Assembly: GCA_963669155.1 (NCBI GenBank)
Contig: OZ022577.1
Location: 27,249,865 to 27,313,864 of the forward strand
DNA: 64,000 nucleotides
Source of the DNA: Arbacia lixula
Taxonomy: Eukaryota > Echinodermata > Echinoidea > Arbacioida > Arbaciidae
Direction of reading: 5' to 3'
The notes below the pieces were generated by a model, which saw nothing but the letters and a program-made list of their open reading frames with translations, had not been told where the DNA came from and did not search any database. Each line of letters begins with the position of its first letter. The stretch's first letter is position 1. Both the position numbers and the translations under genes were made by a program. Positions 1 through 11,500 of this stretch are shown here, in pieces.

Positions 1-1796
1 CATGTATAAAATCAATAGCATACACATTTCCTCTTTAACCCTATTCTGACTGGGCTTTTTGAGAGCAGGTTTTACTGGGGGGGGGGGGGGGGGGGATCAT
101 TTTGACCCTACCCCCCAGATATCTCGGCTAAGGAAGGTTGAATCGACTCCAAATTTTGCATGGAGATAAAGGGACATGTTAAGAGGGGGGCTGCATTTTT
201 TTTTTTTGGGGGGGGGGAACTGTGTTACAATTTTGTGTAAATTATAATTTATGCAAATTAAATGCATATTTTTTTTTAACAAAATATTATTTTTTGTAAA
301 TGGCATGAAGATCATTTTATTTCTAATATACCAAGTAAGATAATCAACAACATCATATTAAAAATTGATATTACAAATAAATTCTTATATATAGTATTCT
401 ATTGTTTTTTCCATTTTTTTTCTTCACATTGGTATTTCAATAAGTTTGAAGTACATTGTGATCAAGCAAAATGCATTGAAAGCACAACTGACAATGATAT
501 AGAGCAGTATAGGAAAAGCACTATTTTGTACACAAACCTAGATGCAAAATCTTGTTTTTTTGTCAGATATTGGTAAGACATGTGATCACATGTTGTGTAA
601 CCATTGAACGGAATGCCAGATTTTTTAAAACTTGGTCTCAAAACTTGTGAGACACTTCAAACAAAAAAAGTCATGAAAAGGCGTGTCATGGTGGCGCGGT
701 TGCACATTAGTCATGGACTTCAGTACGGGGAGGGGGATGACCCCCAGTCATAGTCATAACCTCTGATATTTAAACATCCAATTTGAAATGTCTTGAAAAA
801 TGGTTACTTGACTTCATGTACAAGTAATTTTTATATTTTCAAATGATATACAACTTGACAGAGAAAGTCCTGTCATATATCCCCATTAGACAAAGTTTTG
901 TGAAATTTGGTAGAATATTTCTTGAGTTATTACATAAACAGTGAAATTTCATCTTTTGACCTATGGCCTAATATGATATATAGTGATTTTTTCTGTACAA
1001 GTGTCCAATGACTTGTGTCAGTTATAAAGCTTGAGTAATGATCAAAGGGCTTTGAGTGGTACTTGTGCAAAGAAAGCACTATGTAAACACCTACCATTAC
1101 AGATATTATCACTAGTAACATTGCTGCAGTGCTGCACTTCGGCTCACCCGTAACATCTATGATCTATCACACACTTTACCACCTTAAAACAAAATAGTTG
1201 CCCAATTGCACTGGGCTAGTAGATCGGTAGCTTTACAATTAGAGCTTTTTAAAGTACCGGTAACCTTTTAGGTTCAAGAAAACTAGTTCATGAAAGAACC
1301 TACAAAGTTTTGAAATTCAATGTAAAACCTACACTAGTACAGAGCCATCCACATCTAAGTATTGTCAAAAATCATACGGAAGAACCCAAGAATTTCAAAT
1401 TGTGAAATTTACCATCCAGGCACCCATATCCAAATTCTGTCTAAAATTTGTGCTTTGGCTTACAACTTTGTCACAACTCTGCTGACACCGTCCAATATCA
1501 ATGAAGGCACTTGCATTACATCTTATTGCAAATCACTTACTGTTATTGAATTGTACTGATTTATGCCAATAAATTACAATACACTCTGCAGGTATGATTT
1601 GGAATGTAAGCATTACCTGAAAATTTAACATGCATAGGCATTTGTTTAAATAACAATGATTATGTAGGTAATTCTTCTTTTCATGAGATAAATATGAAAA
1701 GAATTAATTCAGCATGTAAGGATATAAAATAATCTCTCATAAACCAGTACCTTATTTCACTAGAAAATATTCACAAGTGCACAATGAACAGTAAGT
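1..1796. other. Non-coding region downstream of the sulfatase gene
   Basis: No open frame here resembles a protein or joins to a splice pattern. The stretch is AT-rich, with a pure G run near 77-95, a second G/T homopolymer region near 184-218, and an AT-rich remainder. The part next to 1797 should include the 3' UTR of the minus-strand sulfatase, but I could not identify a convincing polyadenylation signal. Confidence 0.6.
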
Positions 1797-4700
1797 TCAC
1801 AAACTAAGTTCTTTGAGGTACTCTGTCCTATCGTAATTGCACATGCAGTACGGTGGATTGCAGCACGGTGTTAGGCCGCGGCTCTCGACCCTGTGAAACA
1901 ATGGTGGTGCCTTAACCAAAGTGCTTTGGTGCTCTCTAACAATCCGCCTAATCCTCTGCACTAAGCTCTTGTGCTTTCTCGGCTCCAGTGGGGAGAGTTC
2001 TGACGGGTCCATCGCTACGTTGAAGATCAGAGGTGGGTCATATAGGGGCGTGATGCACGGAGGATCGCATCCGAAGCACTGGTGATACGTCCCTTTTGGC
2101 ACCCATGCTGCCCCGCACCGCGCCGCATACCGTGTCAGGTCCCAGCTGGTCTTCGTGTAGAGGTGCGCCTTGTAGTCGCCATAGGTCACCGCCATCAGAC
2201 GGTGCCCGCAGTAGTGGAGGAGGGTGGTGCGGTGGTGTTGCGTCGTCCCATTTAATACACCCAGGAAGCTCAAGCTGTCCATGATACGATCGCGGGGGAG
2301 CTGTCCACCCGAGAGTTCGGCTGCAGTGGCAAAGAGATCCATACTGCTGACCGTGGCCTGAGACCGGCTGCCAGGGGGTATGATCCCCGGCCAGACAGCG
2401 AGGGCTGGGACACGAATACCCCCCTCCCAGGTCGTCCCTTTGCTGCCTGCACAAGCACAAAAAGGATCAAGGTCAACAACTCTTAGGAATGATGTGAGTG
2501 GTTGTAAAAACAGCAGAGAGCGCATTTATTCACAACTGTAAACATTTGTCAAGGCGAACTTGGTAGCTGAAATATGAAAGGCATCAAAATTTTGATCCGC
2601 TTCTAAAGCGGTACACTCATATCGTTATCATTTCAGTATACCACTTTGACTTAATATGAAAGCAGAGTATAATTCACCTTTCAGGATGCCAGGTGAGCCC
2701 CCTTCACTGCACAGCTCTAGCTGAGGCCCGTGATCAGAGAGAAAGAAAGCCAGGGTGTTCCTCTCTAGCCCAGCCTCCCTCACGGCTGCCAAGGTTTCTC
2801 CTACCGCCCAACTCATCTCGTTCACAGAATCCCCATAACGACCTATGGGTAACAAGAAATGAATCCTGAATACTGCATGGGTGTAAAGAAGTGTACGCTA
2901 CATATATCATTATAGCTAAAGTTTCTCCTACCGCCTATGGGGGACAAGAAGTGAGCATACATTCACTAAATTGGTGTAGTTAATTGGTGGGGTTTCTCCT
3001 ACTGCCCAGTTAATCTTGTTCACAGAAAGGTTTCTCCTTTCCCCAATCTCATCTCATGTAAAGCATCACTACGATCACCTACATGAACAAGAAACACTGT
3101 ATGAATCATAAAGAAGAACAGATCTCACCTCGTTTGGATGAGCCGCTGAACCTGGGGCTACTAAACATGTCGGCATGCACCTGAGGGAAGGAAAAGTAGA
3201 AGAAGAATGGCTGCTCCCTGTTGTCATGGATGAATGCCTTGGCATCCTCCACCAGACGCTGAGTCAGGTTCCTGTGGCTCAGGGGCTGCTGGATGATGGA
3301 GTCGTTGTAGTACAGCAGGCAGTAGTACCGATCAGGTGACTCCATGAACATCTACAGTGGGGAAGCCAGAGAGAACAAGGGTGCATTGTGCTCCTGCATT
3401 AGAACACAACAGGTCCTACGAACAGCTGCCAAGAGCAGCCAATATGGCTAAGACTCACGAGTTGCCTAAGAGTCTTTGCAAAAATGGTCTGATGACATTC
3501 AAATGATGTGTTGAGAGCAATCCTACTAAAAGCCACCACAAGCAGACAAGACTTTGTGATTGATGTAGCTATTGCCGGGTATCGCCGCTAAGAGGCAGGC
3601 AGGAAATTAATCTGAAATTCGTCTCAAAAGCTGATTGACTGCGCTGAGCAGCCATATCTTGCAGTCTTGCATTCATTTAGGTCTACTGTGGGTCATTGGT
3701 TTCTCCTGGTATCTTCTGCTGGTCTTGACTGCTTTTTGACCATTTCTGACCAATAGATCGCCTGCCTCATAAAACTGTCAAAATAGAACTACAAATTAAG
3801 AATGATAATATTTGCTTCTAATTATTTTCTATGCCAAATAATATTTTCCCATGCACGAATAAAGTTTTCAACTCCACAATAACGTAACCATGTGTAGCTG
3901 TCTCATCTTTGCCCAACTTTTCTCTCTCTGTGCCTCTGTCTTACTACCATACTACTGTATCTTTCTCTTACATATTAGTTATTTTCCTTCTCTTCCAAAA
4001 TTGATATCAGTAGGCAAGTATTCACTGTTCAATCTGAAAATGTTGTTAGCCCAATTTCGTGATGTTATTGTACAGTAAGCACTAATTACTGCTTATATGT
4101 ATATCAGTCAGTCTGTTATCTGGCCTAGTATCATGACCCATAGTAGTTTCATAAACCAGTTTTATGACCTTTGTTTCATCGCATGTCCAGTGGTTGGTGA
4201 AAGGCAGAAGGTGACCCACATAATCGAAGCCATGATGGTGAGGGAGGTGGTTGCCATCATTGTGGGTGAACTCATTAATTCCTACAGGACACGTTAAGAG
4301 AGAGAGGTAACATTAGTTGTCAGCTGTCAAACCTGCATCTATGGGTGGGGCCAGAAGCACTCCTTTGCCATGGAGATGTGTTGCAACTCTGTCTCATCAA
4401 GGGGTCTAGGGAGCAGGTTGCCAGGTAGGCTGGAGGTCTTCATCTTTTAACCCTTTGTGTGCCAAGAAAATGCTGCTCTATGGGATTTGCATGTATTAGC
4501 AGCATTTATACCATTTATACTATAATTAAATATTAAGGGGAAATGTTGACATTTCAAACATTTTAATATACAGGTAAATCTTTTCTTGAGTCCGAATCAA
4601 TATTTGGTGGGTATTTTACCCATCAACCAATCATAGAACAAACCAGTCCAAATGTACGCAAATGCAATCAATGTAACCTATGCAAATGAAATCCAAATCC

Positions 4701-6112
4701 TACCTTGGTGCCACTTGCCAACTATGCCTGTACGGTAGCCCTGCTCCCTCAGCATTTCAGCCATAGTCACCTCTGTCTTGGGGAGGCCATAGCTGCTTGA
4801 CATCTCAAACACATTGGCTGGTCCATACAAACCAACCCGCACCGGCAATCGCCCTGCAATCAGATGATCAGTATAAAAGTGCAATATATTTACATATTTA
4901 TTCATACATCGCTGCATGTAGTGTACTACATGTAGTGTACTACATGCAGTTGTATACATGTATGCCTTGGTTTTCTATTCAACCTCTTAAAAAGTACCAA
5001 GTGCTAATCTCATGCATAGATCTTGCCAAAGAGTTACCAATATACTTCCTTTTGTCCTTGCTCGAAATATTGTATTTGTAAAAGTTACAACAATTTAACA
5101 GTAATCACGGTTACTACAAAAACCTTTTGTTATTTTAACAATGACATTGACAAAAACAATTTGATTTTATGACTTCCCCTTAACCCTCTCAGTACCAAAC
5201 CCTGGAAATGACATTGATTTACTACATATCTCCATGCTAAAAGTAACAAGAGGGTTAGGCCTCACCTGTCAGCATTGCCCCTCTACTTGGACTGCACAAG
5301 GTTGCGGGGCTGTACCAGCGGCTAAACACCATGCCGTCATGGGCCATCTGGTCGATGGGGCCAGCTTCCTGGCTTGGGTGCCCATACGAGGCCAGGTCCC
5401 CATACCTGTAGCAGGTGGAATGGTGAAACAACAGTCATGCAACTGCCCAGTTCTTGCAAAAGCAATCCCCCCCCCCCCCCCCCCCGAATAAGAGATGAGC
5501 TTCATTGAACTGCCTTATTAAAATGGTGCAAGAAAAAAGAACATGCCTACTTGGTTTTACTCTTACTGATCATGAACACATCAGTAATATAATAATATAA
5601 TATTACAGTTAGAATGTCCACCATCCTATCCACAAGTCTAATACAAATTCATTACAGGCTATTTTAAACTCAACGCTGCATGTAAAATCATGAAGGGGGG
5701 GGGGGTCTTTTTCACTGTCCCAATCAAGAGGACAGAAGCTGCACTGCATATAATCAGACTCATAAATTTTCTCCCAGATTTGCAGATCTGTTGTTGATTA
5801 GCAGTGGCAGATCCACATGATGTTCCTATTGAATATTGTATGTATCATCGTCCTGTATTGTCCTCCCTGATTTTTTGACAGGTCTGTCCGTGCCCCCCCC
5901 CCCCCCCCCCCCCATCTTTTAATCCTGGATCCACTACTGATTAGTAACCACACTTACCCCATATCATCAGCTAGGAACAGCAGGATGTTGGGCTTGTCCA
6001 ATGCTTGTCTTGGGCTTGGTTGGCCATCTTTCAATCCCATCCCAAGAGTTGGTAGGAAGAGGAAGGCTATGATGATGAGCACCGTCCTTTCACCGAGGCT
6101 GAGAGAGGACAT
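1797..6112 (-). CDS. Arylsulfatase-family sulfatase (531 aa, 7 exons)
   Basis: Coding exons in transcript order: 6112-5958, 5405-5266, 4853-4704, 4281-4169, 3351-3129, 2842-2678, 2446-1797. All introns are GT-AG, the phases match, and the total is 1596 nt. The protein hydrolyses sulfate esters and probably enters the secretory pathway. Residues 1-26 form a signal peptide with a hydrophobic core ([10 protein letters not shown]). Residues 42-55 contain [15 protein letters not shown] with the metal-binding Asp pair. C89-S-P-S-R is the sulfatase signature whose Cys becomes formylglycine. GKWHQG, GRYGD at 261-265 and [10 protein letters not shown] follow. The C-terminal third has DPPLIF and a CC...C.C ending like the steroid-sulfatase/ARSA/GALNS group. 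It lacks the two membrane helices of steryl-sulfatase. The usual D-N (or D-Q) metal ligand pair reads D297-H298. The start is the first Met in frame after an upstream out-of-frame ATG. The exact substrate cannot be told, and echinoderms have many such paralogues. Confidence 0.93.
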
Positions 6113-7132
6113 TCTCAGCGTCTTTCTGCATTAGAATAACACCAACACCACATTTGGCACAGCTGTTTAGTTTCAATAACAAACTGGCAGGTCTCGCATA
6201 AAGAAGGCTAACTCGGATATCAGTGACATCTCATATGTATGGACTATGGATTAGGAAACTTTGATATAATGGAGAAAGACGATGCGAGGGGGAGAGGATG
6301 AGATACATATGTAGTGATACAGCCTAGCCCAACGCCCCCCCCCCCCCTCCCTCCCTCATACTAGTACACATTCACCTAACGTGGTGTTCAAAAATAAAAA
6401 GTATACATATTGTCATCATGCTTGTACACTGTACTATTGGGACTAAACAGCGGTAGCCCTCCCCTCCCCCATCTACCCCCACCCCCCTTGCCATTCTACC
6501 CCGCGTGTTGCAAGTCACCAAGTGGGAATCCATTATGGTATCAAATACATATACACTTCACTGACTGTACAGGCATGAGCCAGACACATTGACAGGCCAA
6601 GTAGACATGAATAGCCGTTTCATTCAGGACATTCTTTAATCGAAATTACATTTTGGAAATACCCCCGAGGCGTTCAGAGGAGCCGGATGCAATCTCAGTT
6701 CAGATCCAAGGTCCTACACTACAGAGACAGATTTTTCGGTCTAACTAAGTCCAGGTTACTACGAGTACGACGAGCCCGCTCACGCAGTGACGCGGGAGCT
6801 GTCCCGGGGCTAAGGCCAGGCAGCTTTCCCGTTAGCCCCGGCATGCCCGGGATTGCTCTGGAGCGCAGCGGCGGGAGCATTAACCTTCCCGTCCCATTAT
6901 TGGGATTATTGGGAACACTCACCGATATTCCGAAAGTTGGATCATTATCACAGGTGAATTTGACAGTGTTGACAAATAGCTAAATTCATCTGAGAAGACT
7001 CAAATTAGAGGAGGTGGCCGGTGGTCCCCGGTGCGGTGATTCATGTAAACATTCGGCCAGCGTCGATATCGATACTGCTGTTGTTGCTGCCGATATACGC
7101 GATACCGATGACCTCATTCAACTAATTCCGTC
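6113..7132. promoter_or_regulatory. Divergent intergenic region between sulfatase and TBCC
   Basis: About 1 kb separates the two divergent start codons, so both core promoters and 5' UTRs should lie here. The first half is AT-rich with C-rich runs (6334-6350). From about 6660 to 7110 the base composition shifts to GC- and CpG-rich, with palindromic elements around 6830-6860, as expected for a CpG-type housekeeping promoter or 5' UTR of TBCC. I see no clear TATA box. Short open frames on both strands in the GC-rich block look like composition artefacts. Confidence 0.55.
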
Positions 7133-8200
7133 ATGAGTCATTCCATCATGGCGACAAACGTGGAAGGTGTCACCGTGGATCTCTCTGGCAACGTTCAAAC
7201 GATTTCTGCCAATGGAAAAGATGGGAAGAAGGACAAAATCCCTGAAGGACTGCTACGCCGCCATGAAGAAAGGTTAGCCAAGGTAGAAAAATTAAAAGCA
7301 CAACGTGAAAATGAGCAAGTGAGGCAGGAGAGTGCTGACTACTTCGCCAAGCAGTTTCACACAGAGAGGGCGAGTATTGAAGATCGGTTGGCAACTGCAA
7401 ACAATGTTACGAAATCAAATCTGGTGGATTTCTTTGATGAGGTGACGGAGTCGGCACACAAGTTACAGAAGTACGTTACTGACATGTCACAGTTTCTACC
7501 ATCATATGACCTACAATCTGCCCAGGGCAATGTAACCAAGTTGATCAGCGCAATTAATGAGAAGAGGGATGAATTGTTGCCAAAGAAAAAGTTTGCATTC
7601 AAAGCCAGGAAGAGGGGAGATCAGCAAGCTCCACAGAAGTTGAAGAACGAGAGCATCGTAGAAGTAGATTCTGCAAAGTCACTGTCAGCACACATTGGGC
7701 TCAATGCATGCGGATTTACAAACCGCACAGGTGAAACTTTGTGCCTTTCATCAGAGCAGATGCATATGAAAGATGTCAGCCTTTCGAATCTATCCTCTTG
7801 CACGGTGAAACTACCAGGATCTCCGAGTGCACTACACATCAGCAATCTCTCAAACTGTCAAATATTCTGCGGACCGATTCCAGGATCAGTGTTTGCAGAC
7901 AAGTGCATTAACAGCACTCTCGTACTGGCATGTCAACAGCTGAGGGTCCACAACTCAACGGACACCAAGTTCTACTTGCATGTGACAAGTCGGGCAATCA
8001 TCGAAGACACTACCAGAGTCCTCTATGCCCCTTACAACTGGAAATACAGTGGTTTGGAGAAGGACTATGAGAAGAGTGGACTGGATAGGAGCAAGAATGC
8101 TTGGAATGATGTAGATGACTTCAATTGGCTGGCACATGATGAGCACTCCCCAAATTGGGGATTGATACCAGAAGATGAGAGGGTTCTTGAATGGGATTAG
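7133..8200 (+). CDS. TBCC: Tubulin-specific chaperone C (cofactor C), 355 aa, single exon
   Basis: TBCC acts in the cytosolic tubulin-folding supercomplex with cofactors D and E. It triggers GTP hydrolysis on beta-tubulin and releases native alpha/beta dimers. The frame is uninterrupted and close to the usual length (about 346 aa in human). Residues 35-125 form a charged helical N-terminal region (RRHEERLAKVEKLKAQREN and following) like the TBCC spectrin-like domain. A basic linker lies at 150-170. Residues 180-325 match the C-CAP/cofactor-C beta-helix, with CQQLRVHNSTDT and VTSRAIIEDTT. R271 in the QQLRVH motif corresponds to the arginine-finger residue known in TBCC and RP2. A second in-frame Met at codon 6 could also serve as start. 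The intronless structure matches vertebrate TBCC. The next gene on the same strand is a peripherin-like tetraspanin, also the TBCC neighbour in human. Confidence 0.96.
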   Translation: MSHSIMATNVEGVTVDLSGNVQTISANGKDGKKDKIPEGLLRRHEERLAKVEKLKAQRENEQVRQESADYFAKQFHTERASIEDRLATANNVTKSNLVDFFDEVTESAHKLQKYVTDMSQFLPSYDLQSAQGNVTKLISAINEKRDELLPKKKFAFKARKRGDQQAPQKLKNESIVEVDSAKSLSAHIGLNACGFTNRTGETLCLSSEQMHMKDVSLSNLSSCTVKLPGSPSALHISNLSNCQIFCGPIPGSVFADKCINSTLVLACQQLRVHNSTDTKFYLHVTSRAIIEDTTRVLYAPYNWKYSGLEKDYEKSGLDRSKNAWNDVDDFNWLAHDEHSPNWGLIPEDERVLEWD

Positions 8201-8690
8201 GATAATGATAATTTTCATTAGTATGGTATGTTTTACAATGTCCTTAAAAACACCTAAATCGATCTTTTAGCCATACATGGAATGTCATATTGAATGTTAA
8301 GTGCTCCTTCAATGAAGCAGGTGTTTTTTAATCAATATTTAGCCATCTTGTTTTGTTATACATGTATTCATATGTGAATCACAATTACTGAATACACATT
8401 ACAAGTGTAACTTGTACATGTAACTCTTTACAATGAAGGACACAATGGATGTGCAGTCTTAATTAAAATTTTAAAAATACATACTCGAGAAAGCCTAGAT
8501 TTAATTGCAAATAGGAGAATGGGAATATTGTATGAAAAATTTTACAAACTTTGCACTAAGTATTGAACCACATGTACATACATGTGCATGGAAAATTTTC
8601 AATTTTGTAATAAGACTTGAGACAATCTGTTCCATGCCTTGCTCTGGACTTTACATGTTTTAGTAAAATCATGTAACTGGTTACTTGAAC

Positions 8691-8696
8691 AATAAA
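8691..8696 (+). terminator. Candidate poly(A) signal of TBCC
   Basis: AATAAA lies about 490 bases after the TBCC stop, the first canonical hexamer I noted downstream of the stop. This is inference from the hexamer and its position only. Confidence 0.45.
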
Positions 8697-9784
8697 ATGT
8701 TTAAGTAGAAATGATACATATTGGCGTCAAAATCAAACATCACATGCCACTACCATCTGTTGGGTGGGACAATTTATGTGTGATTGTCAAATCCATACAC
8801 ACTGTATATGAGTTTCGTGTGGAATATGTACCCGTATGTATTTGTCCAAGAAATCTTTGACCCTATTGGAGCAATGTGAATGTCATGATAAGAGTACACA
8901 AGAAATGACTATTTGCCATCAAATATGTTCATTCAGTAGATCCACTTCTATACATGTATTTTATTTACTTTTTCAAAACTTAAATTGTCAACACGATTCT
9001 TCGCCGGAATCCTGAAGTCAAACTAGAATGGGCCCATAGTTATCACAAACAATTACATTGATGACTGGTCTAGTATTTTGTACCCTTTCATGTACTCCCT
9101 CTACCTCTACATAATCTATTTTTTAAAAATAATATTTGAAAAGTGATTTAAAGGAGTTGGATCTTTCTACATGACAAATTTCTATTCGTTTTCAAAACTG
9201 TTTTTGAATTCTGTATTTATCTGTTTATCTTTTTATGCCTTCATGGTGAAGAAAAAGTTGACCAAATTTCATCCAAATTTGTACAATGATGATTGATGGT
9301 ATATGATGGGTCAAGCTAAGGTAATTTGATTCAATATTGTTCAAGCAAAATGGATACGGTATGAATACATGTACATGTATGTGATAATGTGACAATATTA
9401 TTATTTCTAACTCCATGTTAAGTTTCTTTGGATCTTGTTTATTGGTGTGTATAAAGCAGAATTTAACATAATTTATTGTGTATACTTAAAACAGCAAAAT
9501 TATATATAATGATTATAAATATATTATACACTTATAATGTGTTGTGCATCTTTAATTGCTCTTGTTTTTTCTGTCATTCAATCATTTGTAATATGTGTAC
9601 ACAAAGTATATGAGAATGTAAAATATATATCTGTATGTCAGGGGGGAGAATAAGTATGATACTTGAAGAGAAAACAGAGATATGGAGTGTGATGAAAAGA
9701 AAAAAAGAGGGCAAGAGATGCAAAAAAAAAAATGAGGGTCAGTGAAAGCACAGGGGTAAATAGAGGTGAAGTACTCTCTCATGT

Positions 9785-10451
9785 AACCCCCCTCCCACTT
9801 TCTCTCGCTATTCCTGTGCATGTCCCCACCCTCTCTTTATCTTGGGGTGGTATTCGTATTCCGGAATTCTAAGTTTTCTCCTATTCTTTCTCTTTCCTGT
9901 GTCTACAATTTTTTAAACATTTCATGCCGTCTGTCCATTTCCATCACTCCCCTGTCCTATGCCCCTCTGACTGTGGCCCTCTCTCTCCCTCCATACCTCA
10001 AACAGAATGGTTTCTCTCTTTCCCTCTTTTTCCACTTAAAATCGCCATCTCCGAATCTCACTGCCCCCTTCTCACCTTAATTGTCTGTTACCCTTGTCTA
10101 TAACTCTTCCACTTTCTTCCCCTTATATCGCTGTCTCCCCTTTTCAATCCATCCGTAAATTGTATCATTTTTTCCATTTCTTCCCCCTTATCTTGCTGTC
10201 TCCCCTTTTCAGTCCATCTGTTCAAATACCTTCGTCTTTATCTTCCCCTTTTTACCCCTAATCTCGCCATTTCCCGTTCTCACTGTCGCTCTCTCACCCT
10301 GATCTGTCCGTTACTGTCTATTGCATACCATCTCTCTGGACAACTCTTTTACCCTTTCCATTCATCTGTTACTCTAGCTTTCTCACTCTCTTAATTTCTT
10401 GATCATCTTGCTGTTTCTCCTCACTCATCTGCCTATCACCCCCCCCCCCTC

Positions 10452-10521
<70 letters not shown>

Positions 10522-10525
10522 CCTC

Positions 10526-10589
<64 letters not shown>

Positions 10590-10800
10590 ACTGTTCCACC
10601 TCCTTATCTATTATCTTGCTCCTTTTGCACTCATCTGTTCGTTATGCTGTCTACCCCCTCTCTCCATTTCTTCCTGTAGCTCACCATCTTCCCTTCTCAC
10701 TCCATATATCCGTTACTATTATGTCTATCTCCGGGTCTATCTCTCTCTTTCTTTGTATTTCTTAACCGTTTCTTGCTGTCTTCCCTTCTCATTCTAGGCT
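9785..10800 (+). repeat. About 1-kb polypyrimidine tract with diverged internal repeats
   Basis: Nearly the whole kilobase is C and T on the plus strand. Similar phrases recur around 10110-10145 and 10180-10215. It behaves as low-complexity sequence; the open frames crossing it are poly-Ser/Leu artefacts. Confidence 0.7.
10456..10588 (+). repeat. (CT)n microsatellite
   Basis: About 130 bases of CT dinucleotides, interrupted once near 10518-10530. Confidence 0.95.
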
Positions 10801-10915
10801 AGCTGTCCAACCAGCACAACGCCGTTATTGTGTTATTTTAACCTGCTTCTCATTTCGACTACACACCTTTATTACTGTATTGTGTACGATATAGTATGTG
10901 TGCGCGTTTTTTTTT

Positions 10916-10984
10916 TGTATGTGTATGTGCGTGTGTATGTGTGTGTGTGCGTGTATGTGTGTGAGCGAGAGAGAGAGAGAGAGT

Positions 10985-11030
<46 letters not shown>
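10916..11030 (+). repeat. (GT)n/(GA)n microsatellite
   Basis: TGTG-rich sequence with a short GAGA block near 10965-10981, then a perfect (GT)n run to about 11029. Confidence 0.95.
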
Positions 11031-11031
<1 letters not shown>

Positions 11032-11500
11032 CGAAAACGTTTTTTTTTATCTACTGTTCTTTTGCACTTCTTTCGATTTTCACTCTGAATATTATTTAAA
11101 GATAATTATTATATTGATTACATTATTAATCAATTATATACAAAAAAGTAAGTTAATACGTCTATGTAGTAGGCTTAGATGAATGTATTATGATTGCCAC
11201 CTATTTGAATCTCATTCCTCCTTGCCGTATGTAGCTAAAATACATTTTTCCAACAACAGAAGTACGCGCATGGGAATTTCCCCAAAGCGCGTCTCACTGG
11301 ACGCTTATATTGGGGCGCTATAAGTTGATGTTGATCATTGATGAACGTTCTGCACAATATTCATGGTCTCATAATGCTCATCTTCAATAGGTATTTCTGT
11401 CTTTCAATAGAACGGTGATACCGATTTCGGCATACCGAAGGGCTGTTCTTCTCATTTCCCCCAAACACTGTTGAGTTAGATAGTTTGTTCTAGGTTGACC

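Larger units (their letters stand above)
8201..11500. other. Intergenic region TBCC to peripherin-like gene
   Basis: The region up to about 8700 is the probable TBCC 3' UTR. From 8700 to 9780 the sequence is AT-rich without genes. From 9780 to 10800 the plus strand is strongly pyrimidine-rich, with degenerate repeated phrases (CTTGCTGTCTCCCCTTTTC-like) and a long (CT)n tract. A purine/pyrimidine-alternating (GT)n block follows near 10916-11030. The last 300 bases should contain the tetraspanin promoter and 5' UTR. No coding feature is supported. Confidence 0.6.

Noticed and set aside
6687..6983. Arg-rich frame on plus and Pro/Gly-rich frame on minus upstream of TBCC
   Set aside because: Short frames in a GC-rich promoter block. 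No domain and no splice connection.
10399..11182. Ser/Leu-rich and Cys/Val-rich open frames
   Set aside because: They are simple (CT)n and (GT)n sequence; no splice or family support.
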